Of a stretch of 64,000 nt of DNA, positions 26,757 through 52,451 are shown piece after piece. The notes beneath the pieces were generated by a model that worked only from the letters and a program-made list of their open reading frames with translations, did no database searches and was not told the origin of the DNA. The DNA is from Microglena sp. YARC. Lineage: Eukaryota; Chlorophyta; Chlorophyceae; Chlamydomonadales; Chlamydomonadaceae. Within the stretch, counting starts at the first letter, position 1. The number at the start of each line of letters is the position of its first letter. Both the position numbers and the translations under genes were made by a program. The DNA is taken from the NCBI GenBank assembly GCA_022414725.1, contig CM039465.1, positions 25,979,056 through 26,043,055 on the forward strand, given 5' to 3'.

Positions 26757-26974
26757 AATATATATGTATATATATATGTATATATATATAAAAAACCTCA
26801 AATACTATCAAACACCACACCGTACCGTCCAATTTGAGCAAAGCCAGCGAAGGTGGCCTTACTAGCTTCTTGTCCAACTTGTTTCAAGTTTTCCTCATCC
26901 ATTGTTTCACCCAGCCATGGAGCGCCGGGGTTCTTGGATTTCCTCACGCCCAACATAGGAGCTCCAGTAGCCAT
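2739..26974 (-). CDS. Tandem cyclic-nucleotide-binding-domain protein (3' end off window)
   Basis: Eight exons join in frame to 439 codons: 26974-26826, 24114-23892, 15106-14958, 13680-13462, 11801-11645, 6564-6473, 5091-4970 and 2944-2739; the last ends on a codon boundary at a GTGCGT donor, so the gene continues past position 1. Residues 1-199 are a basic, partly helical N region. Residues about 200-310 form a cyclic-nucleotide-binding fold: 'EKFYIILTG', then the phosphate-binding cassette '[12 protein letters not shown]' (about 274-285), where Asp replaces the usual Glu and the cassette Arg is kept. Residues about 320-439 look like a linker helix and a second, divergent domain ('[13 protein letters not shown]'). 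Such proteins are cAMP/cGMP sensors (PKA/PKG regulatory type, or ciliary CNBD proteins); ligand and partner cannot be read here. The first ATG is chosen because it opens a frame that joins exon 2 exactly. Introns make up about 95% of the span. Confidence 0.8.
2945..3735 (-). repeat. GT/GGT satellite with exon 8 5'-edge copies
   Basis: Blocks of (GT)n, poly-G and (GGT)n alternate with four copies of the acceptor and first 30 or so codons of exon 8. Copies begin at the acceptor and stop near the 'KVALA' codons. Confidence 0.85.
3780..4885 (-). repeat. Array of exon 7 3'-edge copies
   Basis: Seven copies of the exon 7 end and donor (on the + strand, ACCCTCCTTGATGAAGAAGA), starting near 3808, 3988, 4124, 4262, 4442, 4707 and 4846. 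Each carries a long piece of the following intron (CATAAATCTGAAAA). Most keep a good GTAAGT-like donor. Confidence 0.85.
4970..5091 (-). CDS. CNB protein exon 7 (start of second CNB-like domain)
   Basis: Donor GTAAGC; the acceptor TACTGTAG is weak because a tetranucleotide satellite borders it. Encodes '[19 protein letters not shown]' and '[13 protein letters not shown]', resembling the first helix and strands of a CNB domain. The 3' half with its donor recurs about seven times between 3808 and 4880. Confidence 0.72.
5103..5655. repeat. TGTATGTT-type satellite
   Basis: (GTAT)n and (GTGT)n blocks with TTGTGTGTGTTTGTGTGTG interruptions. It runs directly into the tail of a dispersed element at 5640-5745. 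Confidence 0.95.
5640..5745 (-). mobile_element. SINE-like dispersed element, copy 1
   Basis: Read on the minus strand it begins TGATCACTGTAGCACGAA and ends CTGGACTGTAACATACGTAC. The same ends recur at 35445, 48815, 53235, 58600 and 61480. No coding capacity is seen. Confidence 0.65.
5868..5940 (-). other. tRNA-derived sequence (degenerate)
   Basis: On the minus strand there is a good internal A box (TGGTCTAGTGG) and B box (GGTTTGACTCC), with a five-pair T stem. The anticodon stem and acceptor stem pair poorly. This fits a tRNA pseudogene or the head of a tRNA-derived SINE rather than a working tRNA. Confidence 0.5.
5997..6445. repeat. GCTACAAGCAAGCAAAAGTC minisatellite
   Basis: Irregular repeat of CAGCTACAAGCAACAGT and CAGCTACAAGCAAGCAAAA blocks in the intron after CNB exon 6. 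No coding potential. Confidence 0.85.
6473..6564 (-). CDS. CNB protein exon 6
   Basis: Acceptor CCCCCAG, donor GTGAGT, 30 codons plus two bases. Encodes '[20 protein letters not shown]', matching the terminal strand and helix that close a CNB domain, and joins exon 5 in frame ('TVLT' then 'VDRQHF'). Confidence 0.72.
6570..7330. other. Intron DNA with fragments of dispersed repeats
   Basis: No exon is seen. It holds a GC-rich palindromic patch (CGACGCGTCGC near 6750), a short piece of the hairpin element (TAGCTGAAAAGAAAAGCTA near 6846) and an AT-rich TATAGCGATAATATCGCTA inverted repeat (7236-7256). The motif CCCCACCAGGCGTTATCATT (7299-7318) is the complement of one near 5745-5766. Confidence 0.5.
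7330..8790. repeat. AATGCAGGGAAACAATACAA minisatellite
   Basis: Irregular array of AATGCAGGGAAACAATA and AAAAATGCAACAACATGAGG blocks, with some higher-order repeats of about 150 bases. Intronic; the Leu/Cys/Phe-rich open frames on the minus strand are artefacts. Confidence 0.9.
8812..8872. repeat. ACTAT / AATAT pentanucleotide repeat
   Basis: Tandem ACTAT followed by AATAT units, next to a copy of the CNB exon 5 edge. Confidence 0.9.
8935..11490. repeat. 25-bp ACAAACAATGCACACACACA satellite
   Basis: About 100 copies of a 25-bp unit ending AATAAG, with indel variants. It lies in the intron between CNB exons 5 and 6, bounded at both ends by copies of the exon 5 3' edge. Confidence 0.95.
11575..11625. 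repeat. CATAT pentanucleotide repeat
   Basis: Short run of CATATCATATCATATCATAT between two exon 5 edge copies. Confidence 0.85.
11645..11801 (-). CDS. CNB protein exon 5 (phosphate-binding cassette)
   Basis: 52 codons after one leading base, acceptor CCTTCAG, donor GTGCGT. Encodes 'FVEIW', a loop and the cassette '[12 protein letters not shown]', the diagnostic element of cyclic-nucleotide-binding domains. Copies of its 3' end with donor occur at 11525-11565 and 8883-8930, with a weaker one near 8760-8805. Confidence 0.8.
11806..12330. repeat. GGTAGGAGG minisatellite
   Basis: Purine-rich array of GGTAGGAG and GGGTAGGAGAG units directly upstream (minus strand) of CNB exon 5. On the transcribed strand it is an extended polypyrimidine tract leading to the exon 5 acceptor. 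Confidence 0.9.
12680..13440 (-). repeat. Array of exon 4 3'-edge copies
   Basis: Five copies of the exon 4 end ('[19 protein letters not shown]') with the following GTGGGTAT, separated by CCCACC/ACACC-rich spacers. Most are frameshifted by small indels. Confidence 0.85.
13462..13680 (-). CDS. CNB protein exon 4 (start of first CNB domain)
   Basis: Encodes a helix and the first strands of the domain, ending '[12 protein letters not shown]'. Acceptor GTTGTGCAG joins exon 3 in frame. The 3' boundary is uncertain. The obvious donor GTGGGT (exon end 13466) leaves phase 1 and runs into a stop in the next exon. The GTATTG four bases further on keeps the frame at the cost of one extra Gly, so it is used here; an unseen microexon is the alternative. 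Confidence 0.7.
13705..14110. repeat. CAGT tetranucleotide array with exon 4 acceptor copies
   Basis: (CAGT)n from about 13785 to 13935. Around it are copies of the exon 4 acceptor region, seen on the + strand as GTGGCCAACAGAAACATG or GTGGCCTGCAGAAACATG. A separate copy of internal exon 4 sequence lies at 14125-14170. Confidence 0.85.
14180..14955 (-). repeat. About 85-bp array of exon 3 3'-edge copies
   Basis: Roughly nine copies of the final part of exon 3 (minus strand '[12 protein letters not shown]') followed by GTGTAAGTGTG and an ACACCC-rich spacer. Most have intact GTAAGT donors and no acceptor of their own. Confidence 0.9.
14958..15106 (-). CDS. CNB protein exon 3
   Basis: Acceptor TTTGTACCAG and donor GTAAGT; 49 codons plus two bases. 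The product is polar and probably disordered ('[20 protein letters not shown]'). The 3' third with its donor is repeated about nine times downstream (14180-14930); a partial 5' copy lies at 15166-15240. Confidence 0.75.
15133..15640. repeat. GGT/GAT trinucleotide satellite
   Basis: (GGT)n and (GAT)n blocks; opposite-strand frames read poly-His/Asn. A copy of the exon 3 5' edge (15166-15240) is embedded. Not coding. Confidence 0.95.
15640..23890. repeat. 8-kb TATACATGC satellite array
   Basis: Built from a 9-bp GCTATACAT unit and a 27-bp unit ending TATATATATGCTATACAT. A higher-order variant contains GCAGGCTATACAGGCTATA and GATGTGAATGCTAAACATGC, common at 15770-17300 and 23380-23870. It fills the intron between CNB exons 2 and 3, and its distal end (15705-15742) carries a copy of the exon 2 3' edge. 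Confidence 0.95.
23892..24114 (-). CDS. CNB protein exon 2
   Basis: Acceptor CTTCCCCTGCAG and donor GTGAGT are both strong. The exon encodes 74 codons rich in Lys, Arg, Gln and Ala, a probable helical segment ('[20 protein letters not shown]'). A copy of its 3' end with the donor sits at 15705-15742, and a copy of its 5' end at about 24258-24310, so both edges have been duplicated outward. Confidence 0.75.
24165..24610. repeat. CAGTGT hexanucleotide repeats with exon 2 5'-edge copy
   Basis: Irregular GTGTCAGTATCAGTGT blocks on both sides of a copy of the exon 2 start (24258-24310), followed by a poly-C tract at 24496-24511. Confidence 0.8.
24615..25420. other. Intron 1 sequence without a recognised feature
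   Basis: AT-rich DNA in the first intron of the CNB gene. It contains a loose duplication (TTCCGTATGATTACAATACA near 24896 and 25013), but no exon, RNA gene or intact element. Confidence 0.5.
25420..26555. repeat. 39-bp ATGCATCAAAGACATATAAT satellite
   Basis: About 27 copies of a 39-bp unit, nearly uniform at the 3' end of the array. 39 is a multiple of 3, so long artefactual frames exist on both strands. Located in intron 1. Confidence 0.95.
26615..26800. repeat. TA-rich repeat
   Basis: (TA)n, (TATATC)n and TATATATACATATA tracts just downstream of the CNB exon 1 donor. Confidence 0.9.
26826..26974 (-). CDS. CNB protein exon 1 (start codon)
   Basis: Begins ATGGCTACTGG and encodes 49 codons plus two bases, ending before a GTACGG donor. 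The phase-2 end joins to the C that opens exon 2, making an Arg codon. The encoded start is '[20 protein letters not shown]'. No homologous domain is recognised. Upstream is a degenerate repeat of the GCCCTTTTTTGC type; no promoter element was identified. Confidence 0.7.
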
Positions 26975-26979
26975 CTTAC

Positions 26980-27300
26980 AAGCCCTCTTTGCTTGTGTGC
27001 AGGCTCTTGTTGCTTTTGTTGCAGGCCCTTCTTTGCTTTTCTAGCAAGCCCTTTGTGTTAGTGTGCGGGCCCTTTTTTCACTTACAGGCCCTTTTTTATT
27101 TACTTGCAAGCCCTCAGTTTGTGTGCAGGCTCTTTTTTGCTTTTCTTCCAAGCCCTTTTTTGTTTGTGTGCGGGCCCTTTTTTTACTTATAGGCCTTTTT
27201 TTTATGCGGGCTTTTTTTTGCTTACAAGCCCTTCTTATTTTTGTGCAGGCCCTTTTTCACTTTCGGGCCCTCTCTTTTACAAAAAGGATTTTCACCCCTC
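26980..27300. repeat. GCCCTTTTTTGCTTACAGGC degenerate repeat
   Basis: Six or more imperfect copies of an approximately 30-50-bp T-rich unit immediately upstream of the CNB start codon. It may form part of the 5' untranslated region or promoter. Confidence 0.75.
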
Positions 27301-27479
27301 AGGGTGTATCTCCGTGCGCTAGCCCTAGAGTCAAGGATTTTTGCCTCCAAGGGTGGGTGTCCGTGTGCTAGCCCTTGGCACAAGGATTTTCTATCTTGCA
27401 GTTTCCTATTCACTCACGCACTGTGGCAAGGAGTATAATTTGTAATACGTTTTGTGCTACAGTTTGGTGGAAGCCAAAC

Positions 27480-27625
27480 AGGATAGCAAGATATCCTCCT
27501 GGTCTGGTACTGGTACTGGTGCTGTTACTGATGCTGTTGCTGGTACTGGTACTGGTACTGATACTGGTTGAATGGCTCTACGGCCACCTCAATTGGCACA
27601 TGTGCATGGGGCAGAGGTTACAGCA

Positions 27626-27659
<34 letters not shown>

Positions 27660-27835
27660 AGCTTGTACTACTTATGCACTTCTTGTGTACTTTTAGTTTA
27701 CCAAGTACTTGTGTACAGCTGGCTGGCTGGCTGGCTGGCAAGCTGGCTAGCTTGTACTGCTTGTGCACTTCTTGTGTACTTTTAGTTTAAGAAGTACTTG
27801 CATACTGCTGGCTGGCTGGCTGGCTGGCTGACAAG
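27480..27835. repeat. CTGGTA and CTGG tandem repeats
   Basis: (CTGGTA)n at 27500-27570, then three (GGCT)n blocks at about 27630, 27718 and 27810. The last two are preceded by a duplicated TTGTGTACTTTTAGTTTA segment. Confidence 0.9.
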
Positions 27836-27954
27836 GCTGTACTAGTGAAAGAGCACCCTGTAAGGTTGGCAGTGTGGGATCTTTGGATTAGTTCAGCAGT
27901 GCAGGCTATTCAGGTTAGTTCATCAGTGTGGGTTACTCAGGTTAGGCTGGAATG

Positions 27955-28310
27955 CATGCATGTATGTATGTATGTATGTATGTATGTATGTATGTATGTA
28001 TGTATGTATGTATGTATGTATGCATGCATGCATGCATGCATGTATGTATGTATGTATGTATGTATGTATGTATGTATGTATGTATGTATGTATGTATGTA
28101 TGCATGTATGTATGTATGTATGTATGTATGTATGTATGTATGTATGTATGTATGTATGTATGTATGTATGTATGCATGCATGTATGTATGTATGTATGTA
28201 TGTATGTATGTATGTATGTATGTATGTATGTATGTATGTATGTATGTATGTATGTGTACTGGACTGTAACAAAGAAACAAACAAACAAACAAAAAAACAA
28301 ACAAACAAAG
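27955..28310. repeat. GTAT/GCAT tetranucleotide array and CAAA tail
   Basis: About 75 units of GTAT with scattered GCAT, then TGGACTGTAAC (the terminal motif of the SINE-like family), then (CAAA)n. Confidence 0.95.
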
Positions 28311-28339
28311 AGTGATTTGGAGTCATACAGTGTTTTTCT

Positions 28340-28515
28340 TTTGAGCTAAAAGCAGCAGTATCTAGGCAGCTCCATCTGTTCAGCCAAAGCGAATGCAACA
28401 TAGTGTGCTGACAGAATCTGCTATCCAGAACTGTCAAAATCTTGGGGATTGGCCCTGTGGCTGGCTCTGGGAGTTTGCTAGAAGATGCTGCTCGTAGCTG
28501 AAAATAAAAACTTTG
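28340..28515. mobile_element. Hairpin (MITE-like) element, copy 1
   Basis: Starts near TCTAGGCAGCTCCATCTG and ends TAGAAGATGCTGCTCGTAGC, with inverted similarity between the ends. Related copies lie at 32530-32715 and 59290-59500. No coding capacity. Confidence 0.55.
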
Positions 28516-28519
28516 GTAT

Positions 28520-29761
28520 CAGCCCCAGCTCTCGGGAAATGGCTAGCAAAGTTGTTGGTATGGTTGGTGTGGTTTGCGCATGGCATAGGTGTGTGAATGG
28601 TGGTGCGGGGGGGTACATGCAAGTGCTCATGCAGATGCCTGCCCAAGCCTACTGGTATTAAACAGCCCCAACATAAGCACCGTGCACGAGGCAGGCAAAG
28701 CAAGCCACTAGTTGCCTACTGGTCTGTGCATGTACACTGGTCTCTAATCAGTCATGGACTGATGCAAACACAGGACGATATGACACTGAGTGATATGCAA
28801 CAATCGTTCATAAGCACAAGCACAAGCTAGCAGAGGTCGATGTATCGACATTGAACTTCCGCATGTGGACCTGGCCAGACCAAAGTGAGAAGGCATGTCA
28901 ACTTTAGCCTTGCCACATGCTCACCAATTGCCTGTCGATGGACACAAATCCCCAGATGGGCTGACGCAGCAGGCAGCGTTGCGATTAATTGCGTCGGCAG
29001 ACAAGCCTCTCGGGAATGGGTATATCAGGTGTGAATGCTCTTTATCGGATTCAAGCGCGGAGGGAACATAGGAAGCTAGGTGTTAGATTTAGAGTTCTAA
29101 ATTGCGATTACCTGGCGAAGCGCAATGACCGACTTGTCGACGCACGCGCATGGAGTATTGGTCGCAGCTGTCATAACTAGGGACATAACACAGTATTATT
29201 CTCGCCACGCTGTACAACGTGCGCCACATGGCCTGGAGGTAGACCCAACATTCATTCCACTCGGGATTTGCTCGCTGCCTCTCGTTCTGTGTGGCTACCT
29301 CACCAAGCCCGGTCTGTAACCCCATCCTTCGCTGTCGTATGTATCTCGTGCAAGGGAACAGCGACTCTCCCCCACCCCCACCCGACACAATTCACCCCCT
29401 CAAACACCCATCGTCCCACCGCCCTCCACCATTACTTTCAGTCCACCCCATCCTGCTGCTGTGACCCACGTGCTCACAAGCCCGATCGATAGAGCGGTTG
29501 AGCTGCACCTTCGTCATTCAACCCTCAAGCTACAACTGCTGCCTCCTTCACACCCCTCGTTTGTTTTGGGCTGAGTTCAACATCAAAGCCCCCCCTCTTG
29601 CCTTCCCTCTTCCTCCCCACTCCGTTCTTGGCTTGGCTTGGCTTGGTTGTTTCTCCCCGCCCCGTTTTTAATTTTGCTCTCCCACTTTCTCCACCTCGTT
29701 ATTGGCTTGCCTCGCCCTCCCTCTTTACCCCTACCCCGTAATAGGCTTGACAACCACCACC
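28520..29761. other. Divergent intergenic / promoter region
   Basis: Upstream of both the minus-strand CNB gene and the plus-strand deacetylase gene. No gene recognised. The last 150 bases before the deacetylase ATG are pyrimidine-rich with a GGCTT repeat (29630-29645); no TATA box stands out. Confidence 0.4.
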
Positions 29762-47321
<17,560 letters not shown>

Positions 47322-47330
47322 TGCTTCGCT

Positions 47331-48060
47331 GTTAGACGTGAGCAACTGAGAAGTGGGGCTCATCAGGGTTGTTCAGGAAACCCTGCATCGCAGACGCAAC
47401 GTTGATGGGTCTGTTGCGTCGCAGACGCAGCTTCAGTGGGTTAGTTGCGTCGTAGGATGCAGGGTATTGGTTGGTTATGAGCTGGTTGCGTCTCAGGACG
47501 CAGGCTACAAAAATGGTTGCGTCTCAGGACGCAGGCTGTAAAGTTGGTTGAGTCTCAGAACGCAAAGCTGGGGGTCCTCCTGAATAACCCTGGTGAGCAA
47601 CTGAGAAGTGGGGCTCATCAGGGTTGTTCAGGACATCCTGCATCACAGACGCAACGTCGAAGGGTCTATTGTGCCGCAGACGCAGCTTCAGTGGGTTAGT
47701 TGCGTTGTAGGATGCAGGGTATTGGTTGGTTATGAGCTGGTTGCGTCTCAGGACGCAGGCTGCAAAAATTGTTGCGTCTCAGGACGCAGGCTGTAAAATT
47801 GGTTGCGTCTCAGAACGCAAAGCTGGGGGTCCTTCTGAATAACCCTGGTGAGCAACTGAGAAGTGGGGCTCTTCAGGGTTGTTCAGGACATCCTGCATCA
47901 CAGACGCAGCTTCAGTGGGTTAGTTGCGGCGTAGGATGCAGGGTATTGGTTGGTTATAAAATGGTTGCGTCTCAGGACGCAGGCTGTAAAATTGGTTGCG
48001 TCTCAGGGCGCAGAGCTGGGGATCCTCCTGAATAACCCTAGTAAGCTACTGAGGGGTGGG
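47331..48060. repeat. Three-copy repeat of the CAGACGCAAC family
   Basis: Three units (about 47340-47590, 47593-47850, 47852-48050). Each opens AGCAACTGAGAAGTGGGGCT, contains several GTTGCGTCTCAGGACGCAGG blocks, and closes TCCTGAATAACCCTGGT, an inverted match to the opening GGGTTGTTCAGGA. Related pieces lie at 50395-50680, 51772-51800 and 58965-59150. Confidence 0.8.
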
Positions 48061-48189
48061 GCACGTGGAGGTAGAGCTTTGCAGAGTGGCCTCCAGGGTT
48101 GCTGAAAAGATTACGTTTCACGTCTCAGGCAAGTTTTTGAGTGTGTAGTACATGGCAAACATAGATATTGGTTCATGAGACGTGGATTT

Positions 48190-48194
<5 letters not shown>

Positions 48195-48250
<56 letters not shown>
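48195..48250. repeat. GA dinucleotide repeat
   Basis: Uninterrupted (GA)n tract of about 56 bases, directly before the retroelement-like ORF end. Confidence 0.97.
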
Positions 48251-48253
<3 letters not shown>

Positions 48254-48255
48254 AC

Positions 48256-48456
48256 TCGTGCATCATGAAGCAAATGCTCTTCGCCACGCACACACCCCTT
48301 GCTGAGGGTCAACCGAGGCAAGGAGGACAGATCATCATCCACACCCTTAGGGATGATCTCCAAGCCACCAACATGTCTCCAAATTGTTACTTACAGGCCC
48401 AAGACAGGACAAGCTGGCGTTCGGAAATCAAAGACGCCTTAGGCATAGACACATAA
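48256..48456 (+). pseudogene. Possible LINE (non-LTR retrotransposon) 3' ORF remnant
   Basis: A 65-codon stretch after the GA repeat reads 'IIIHTLRDDLQATNM' and ends 'AQDRTSWRSEIKDALGIDT' before a TAA. The block AQDR-x-x-WR near the C terminus is typical of non-LTR retrotransposon reverse-transcriptase polyproteins. No reverse transcriptase core is present, so this is at best a truncated end. Confidence 0.4.
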
Positions 48457-48767
48457 AATGACAATTATAGAAACTAGCACCTTCTAGCTTTATTTGCCTA
48501 GATTGGTTCTTTGTATGCTTGGATATTTAGATTCTTTTCTGGGCTAGAACTGTGCCTATGAAATTTGTTTAAACCTTTTGAGATGGAATGAGTTTTTTTG
48601 TTACTGAGGGACCCTCCCCTCACTAGATCTTAGTTAGATGGCCTGCTGTATTTCACTACTTTCTCAATTATAGGGTTGACTATAAGACTTTTTCCTAATG
48701 CTATTTTTGGTGCTTTTGATTACTGTGTGGCTGGACCGCAATTAATTTATGTAACACCGTTAACCAG

Positions 48768-48792
48768 AGAGAGAGAGAGAGAGAGAGAGATT
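48768..48792. repeat. Short GA repeat
   Basis: (GA)n tract of about 24 bases. Confidence 0.9.
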
Positions 48793-48814
48793 CCCCTACA
48801 CGCCTTATAATGTA

Positions 48815-48965
48815 ATGATCGCTGTAGCACGAAATCAGGCCCACCGTCGGTAAAACGATTATTTGGGGTTCAGTTCGGCAATGTTTTACTATTTGTAAGC
48901 CTTTCCTAGCACGGTTGGGCAAGTCTCTTTTGGCTTACACCTGGACTGTTACATGCATACATACA
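48815..48965 (+). mobile_element. SINE-like element, copy
   Basis: Begins ATGATCGCTGTAGCACGAAA, contains GGTAAAACGATTATTTGGGG and GGGCAAGTCTCTTTTGGC, and ends CTGGACTGTTACATGCATAC with a short ATAC tail. Confidence 0.65.
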
Positions 48966-49184
48966 ATGACAGGATTAATTTGTCTACCTCTGTCCAGTCG
49001 AGTCAGTTTGAGAAGAATATGGAGGGGGAATATTTGGCTACTCGCCGTCTTTGGCAGGGGGAAAGTAAGGAAAATGTAAACGCGAACAATCACTTTTTCA
49101 TTTTTTCCTGTTGGAAACAGATGGGGGGCAAAAAAAGGTGAAAGACACCAACCCCAACCCAAAAAGTGCTGTAGCATCTTTCTG

Positions 49185-49187
49185 CAG

Positions 49188-49220
<33 letters not shown>
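49185..49220. repeat. Poly-C tract
   Basis: Near-uninterrupted run of about 30 C. Confidence 0.95.
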
Positions 49221-49402
49221 CTCCGGAACTCATTGTACAGTCACTATCTCAGCCACCACTAAGACGTAATGGTGTCTAATTAGGCTCATTTTACAGGTAT
49301 TTCAAAGGCCTATCCACTGAGTTTGGTCTAGAGACCATTGGGAATGTTTGAAACATAGAAAATCATCAGCATCAATTTCACATTTGTTTAGGGCGTTGTG
49401 CG

Positions 49403-49404
<2 letters not shown>

Positions 49405-49440
<36 letters not shown>

Positions 49441-49453
49441 CTGTATGGCTGTA

Positions 49454-49484
<31 letters not shown>

Positions 49485-49790
49485 ATGTGCCCTGGGCAAA
49501 ATATGTGGTGGGTCTCTCCTCCAAAAGTATTTTTGGACTAGTATTTAGTAGAGCAACACCCTAGTTCCACTCCCATACCATTCTGAGGGCTAGAAAAAAG
49601 TGCCTGGAAAGTACTTAATTTGTTGAAAATGTCAGATGTTTTCCTTGATCCCCACCCCCCCACCCCCCACCCCACCCCACCCCGCGGCCCCAAACTTAGG
49701 AGGACCGTTACTTTTTTCTACTGGGCCAAATCTAGAAATAAAACCGGATTCATCATCCTAACTATGTTATTTATAGAGAGGATGAGCGAT
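49405..49790 (+). mobile_element. Dispersed repeat with GA tract and poly-C (copy 2)
   Basis: Inverted partner of 30470-30871. It starts at a (GA)n tract, has poly-C at 49456-49483, and ends near AAAACCGGATTCATCATCC. The colinear shared blocks are about 15-20 bases each between variable homopolymers. Confidence 0.65.
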
Positions 49791-49852
49791 ACAGCTCTAC
49801 GTACAAAAATAGGTATTAGGATGTGCATCATCATTTTTCTTGTATATGCACA

Positions 49853-49925
49853 TACCCCTGCCAGGGCTCGAACCTGGAACCTCCTGTTCCGTAGACAGGC
49901 ACTCTATCCATTGAGCCACAGGAGC
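49853..49925 (-). tRNA. tRNA-Arg (ACG), possibly pseudogene
   Basis: A 73-nt cloverleaf: acceptor GCTCCTG pairs with CAGGGGT (two G-U pairs), D arm GCTC/GAGT, anticodon stem CCTGT/ACAGG around loop CTACGGA (anticodon ACG), T arm CCAGG/CCTGG. A box TGGCTCAATGG and B box GGTTCGAGCCC fit RNA polymerase III consensus. No T run follows within about 30 bases, so transcription termination is doubtful. It could also be the head of a tRNA-derived SINE. Confidence 0.72.
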
Positions 49926-50389
49926 GAATGTTCGATGTAGCGATGACGTAGTTAGGTTAAACTTAATAAGATCTGGCGAAAAAAGTCCATTAAAGTAATA
50001 TACTCTTTATTCGCTAGTTTCTCAATGCCTTTGTAGTTCGCATTGCTTGTTGTCAAGCCTTTTATTTGCTCTTTCGTACGCTTTTTTGGAGGTCACCTCC
50101 TGGACCAGGTTCTGAGGGGTATGTTGCCCAAACCCTCACTGTTATAAAACTGTCCAGCTGCCTCGGCGCTGTTCAGTCTCGGCATTGATTTTTGCTGAGT
50201 ATGTAACTATATCCTCTCCATTACCAGATATATGGAGAGAATCCTCTCTCTCTGATATCTGGCTGGAGCGATGACCAATGGATTATTGGATGGCTGCCTT
50301 CGGACCTGGCCAGTGACGAAATCTTTCTGTGGACACTGAATCGCCTCTGGATACTGAATTGTAGACCCTTTTAAACAAGGCTGTGTGTT

Positions 50390-50690
50390 GCAGGGTAGTG
50401 CAGGACGCAGCGTCCTACGTTGCAGTATCGCAGACGCAACATGGGAGGGTCCGTTGCATCCCAGACGCATGTTCAGGATGTTGGTTGCGTCTCATCCATC
50501 AGTTGACTGGCCCACCACCACTCCATTTCCGTGGGCTACGGGTTCTGTTGATAGTAAGACGCGGCCTAGGGATTGGACTGCGTCCCAGGACGCAACCTAC
50601 CAAATTGGGTGCGTCCCAGGACGCAACCTACCGAATTAGGGTGCGTCCCAGGACGCGACCGCTGGGGACCGTTTGAAGTACCGTGGTGTG
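50390..50690. repeat. CAGACGCAAC-family repeat
   Basis: Contains GCAGGACGCAGCGTCCTACG and three GCGTCCCAGGACGCAACCTA blocks, related to the 47331 array. Confidence 0.7.
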
Positions 50691-50699
50691 TTGGCTACA

Positions 50700-52450
50700 T
50701 ATATTGTTTATATGCTCATGGCTATAGCCAACAAGTCTGCCCTTTGGGATAGTCCCAGACGTGTGTGCTTGCTTGCTGAGTCTTGTTCGCTTGGTTTTGT
50801 GGAAACTCTGTGCGTAGTTTGGATTCTCTCCTTTCTCCTTGGGGTGCATTTGGTTTTTATCCTAGGCACTCTTGTCCTTATCTGCCAGATGGTTATTCTG
50901 GGTTGACTTCCGTTTTTTTTTGTTAAGGGCATTATTCGCTGGGTATTAAGATGCTCATTACGTATGCCCTTGGTTATTCTTTAGCTTTTGGGGTTCAGCC
51001 CTCCTCTCTTGTGTTTGCTGGGCTTGGTGCTCTGGTTTGTCTATCTCGGCATCTCTCCCCTTCACGCTCTCCTTTCCGCTCTTCTTTCCGGCTCTACCGG
51101 AGTACCGGTACTTAACTTCCTCTTTTGGACTGACCTAGTTTGTTTTTCAGGCTTCTGGGGGTGCCCCCAACACACTCATTCTCCCTGTTACCGGTATTAA
51201 ATTTGACTGTACGCAGGCTGTGCTGTTGTCCTGTCTCGGCGCTGTTCGACTGAGTTTATATATGTAACGATCTCTATCTACGGTATCATTTTTACTGCCC
51301 TATGAGGTATTGTGGTGGATTCCTGCTCAATTTATGTACTATACTGTAGCGTTTCCTTTATCTCTTCTTGAGCCCCCTGCCATGTTTAAATTGAAATTGA
51401 AATTGAAATTGTTACATCCGAGTAATGCGCCACTCTCAGGACGTGAAGTTAAGGACACCACAGCGTAAGCCGGAGCTAGTATGCCATGTTTATTTACTTG
51501 TGGAGTCCTGCTTTGGATTTGGGACACACTTAGTTTAGTCTGGACTTTTCCTTCACTCCCTGGGATGCATGTGGTTTATCTCCTTGGCACTCTGGTCCAT
51601 TTCTGCAAGGCGGCTGTGCTGGTTTGACGGGCGCTATTTCCTTACGAGGATACTATCGCTGCATCTGAATTTGCTCTTAAGGTGCCCTTAGTTGCCTCTA
51701 GCTTTTCTGATCCCACCCCTATCTCCTGTGTTTGTTGGGCTTGGAGATATAGCTTGCCTGTATTGGCATCAGGGTTGTTGAGGACGCGGCGTCCTAAGAC
51801 ACAGCATACCGTTGGGACTTCGGCACTTGATCCGAAGTCGTTAGGTTACGTTGTTGTAACAGGGCTTTCGAAAGCGAAACCAATCTGGGTACGAAGGAAA
51901 TAGCCAGGAACAACTATTTTCGACTTGAACGTGGCTAATCGGGCGGATCTCGGACTTCCAGTGCCTCAGATTTTTGCATTTCACCTAAGATGCTCTTGAG
52001 GCCTTAGACAGGAACATGTGTTTGCTTTCTCAAGGCGAAACTTTCAAATTGGTGTCTAGGGAAGTCGAGGAACAGGAAGGCAGGGCGGGGTCAACCAGGG
52101 TGACGCAAAAGGTTCTCGGATGTTAACAATTCTGTCCGGATTACCGCCAAACTTAGCATTAAGCATAAGCTATGGCTGTAAAGCGCATATTCCCGGCAAG
52201 AAACTAGAGTTGATAGACAAAACTGACGCACAGCTGAACCCCTGGGCTTTGCGAGCTAACTACGAAGTGGTGCTGGTTCCACCGGCTTGTTTGTTGTGAC
52301 AGCGGATGCGCGAGGCACCCTCCAAAATCACAGCATGTACTGGTAAGGTGTTACGTTGTAAGGGCATGGGACGTGTCTAGGCAATGTTTTCTGGTTACAA
52401 GTTCAAGTTTGAGAATCTGTTAGCAGTCTGGCACAAAAGACCCGAATGCA
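50700..52450. other. Degenerate repeated DNA, no gene recognised
   Basis: Two loosely similar segments (about 50830-51010 and 51555-51735) share TTGGGGTGCATTTGG / CTGGGATGCATGTGG, GGCACTCTTGTCC / GGCACTCTGGTCC and TTTGCTGGGCTTGG / TTTGTTGGGCTTGG. This suggests an old duplicated element. No protein-coding exon could be supported up to the RPL24 stop. Confidence 0.45.
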
Positions 52451-52451
52451 A

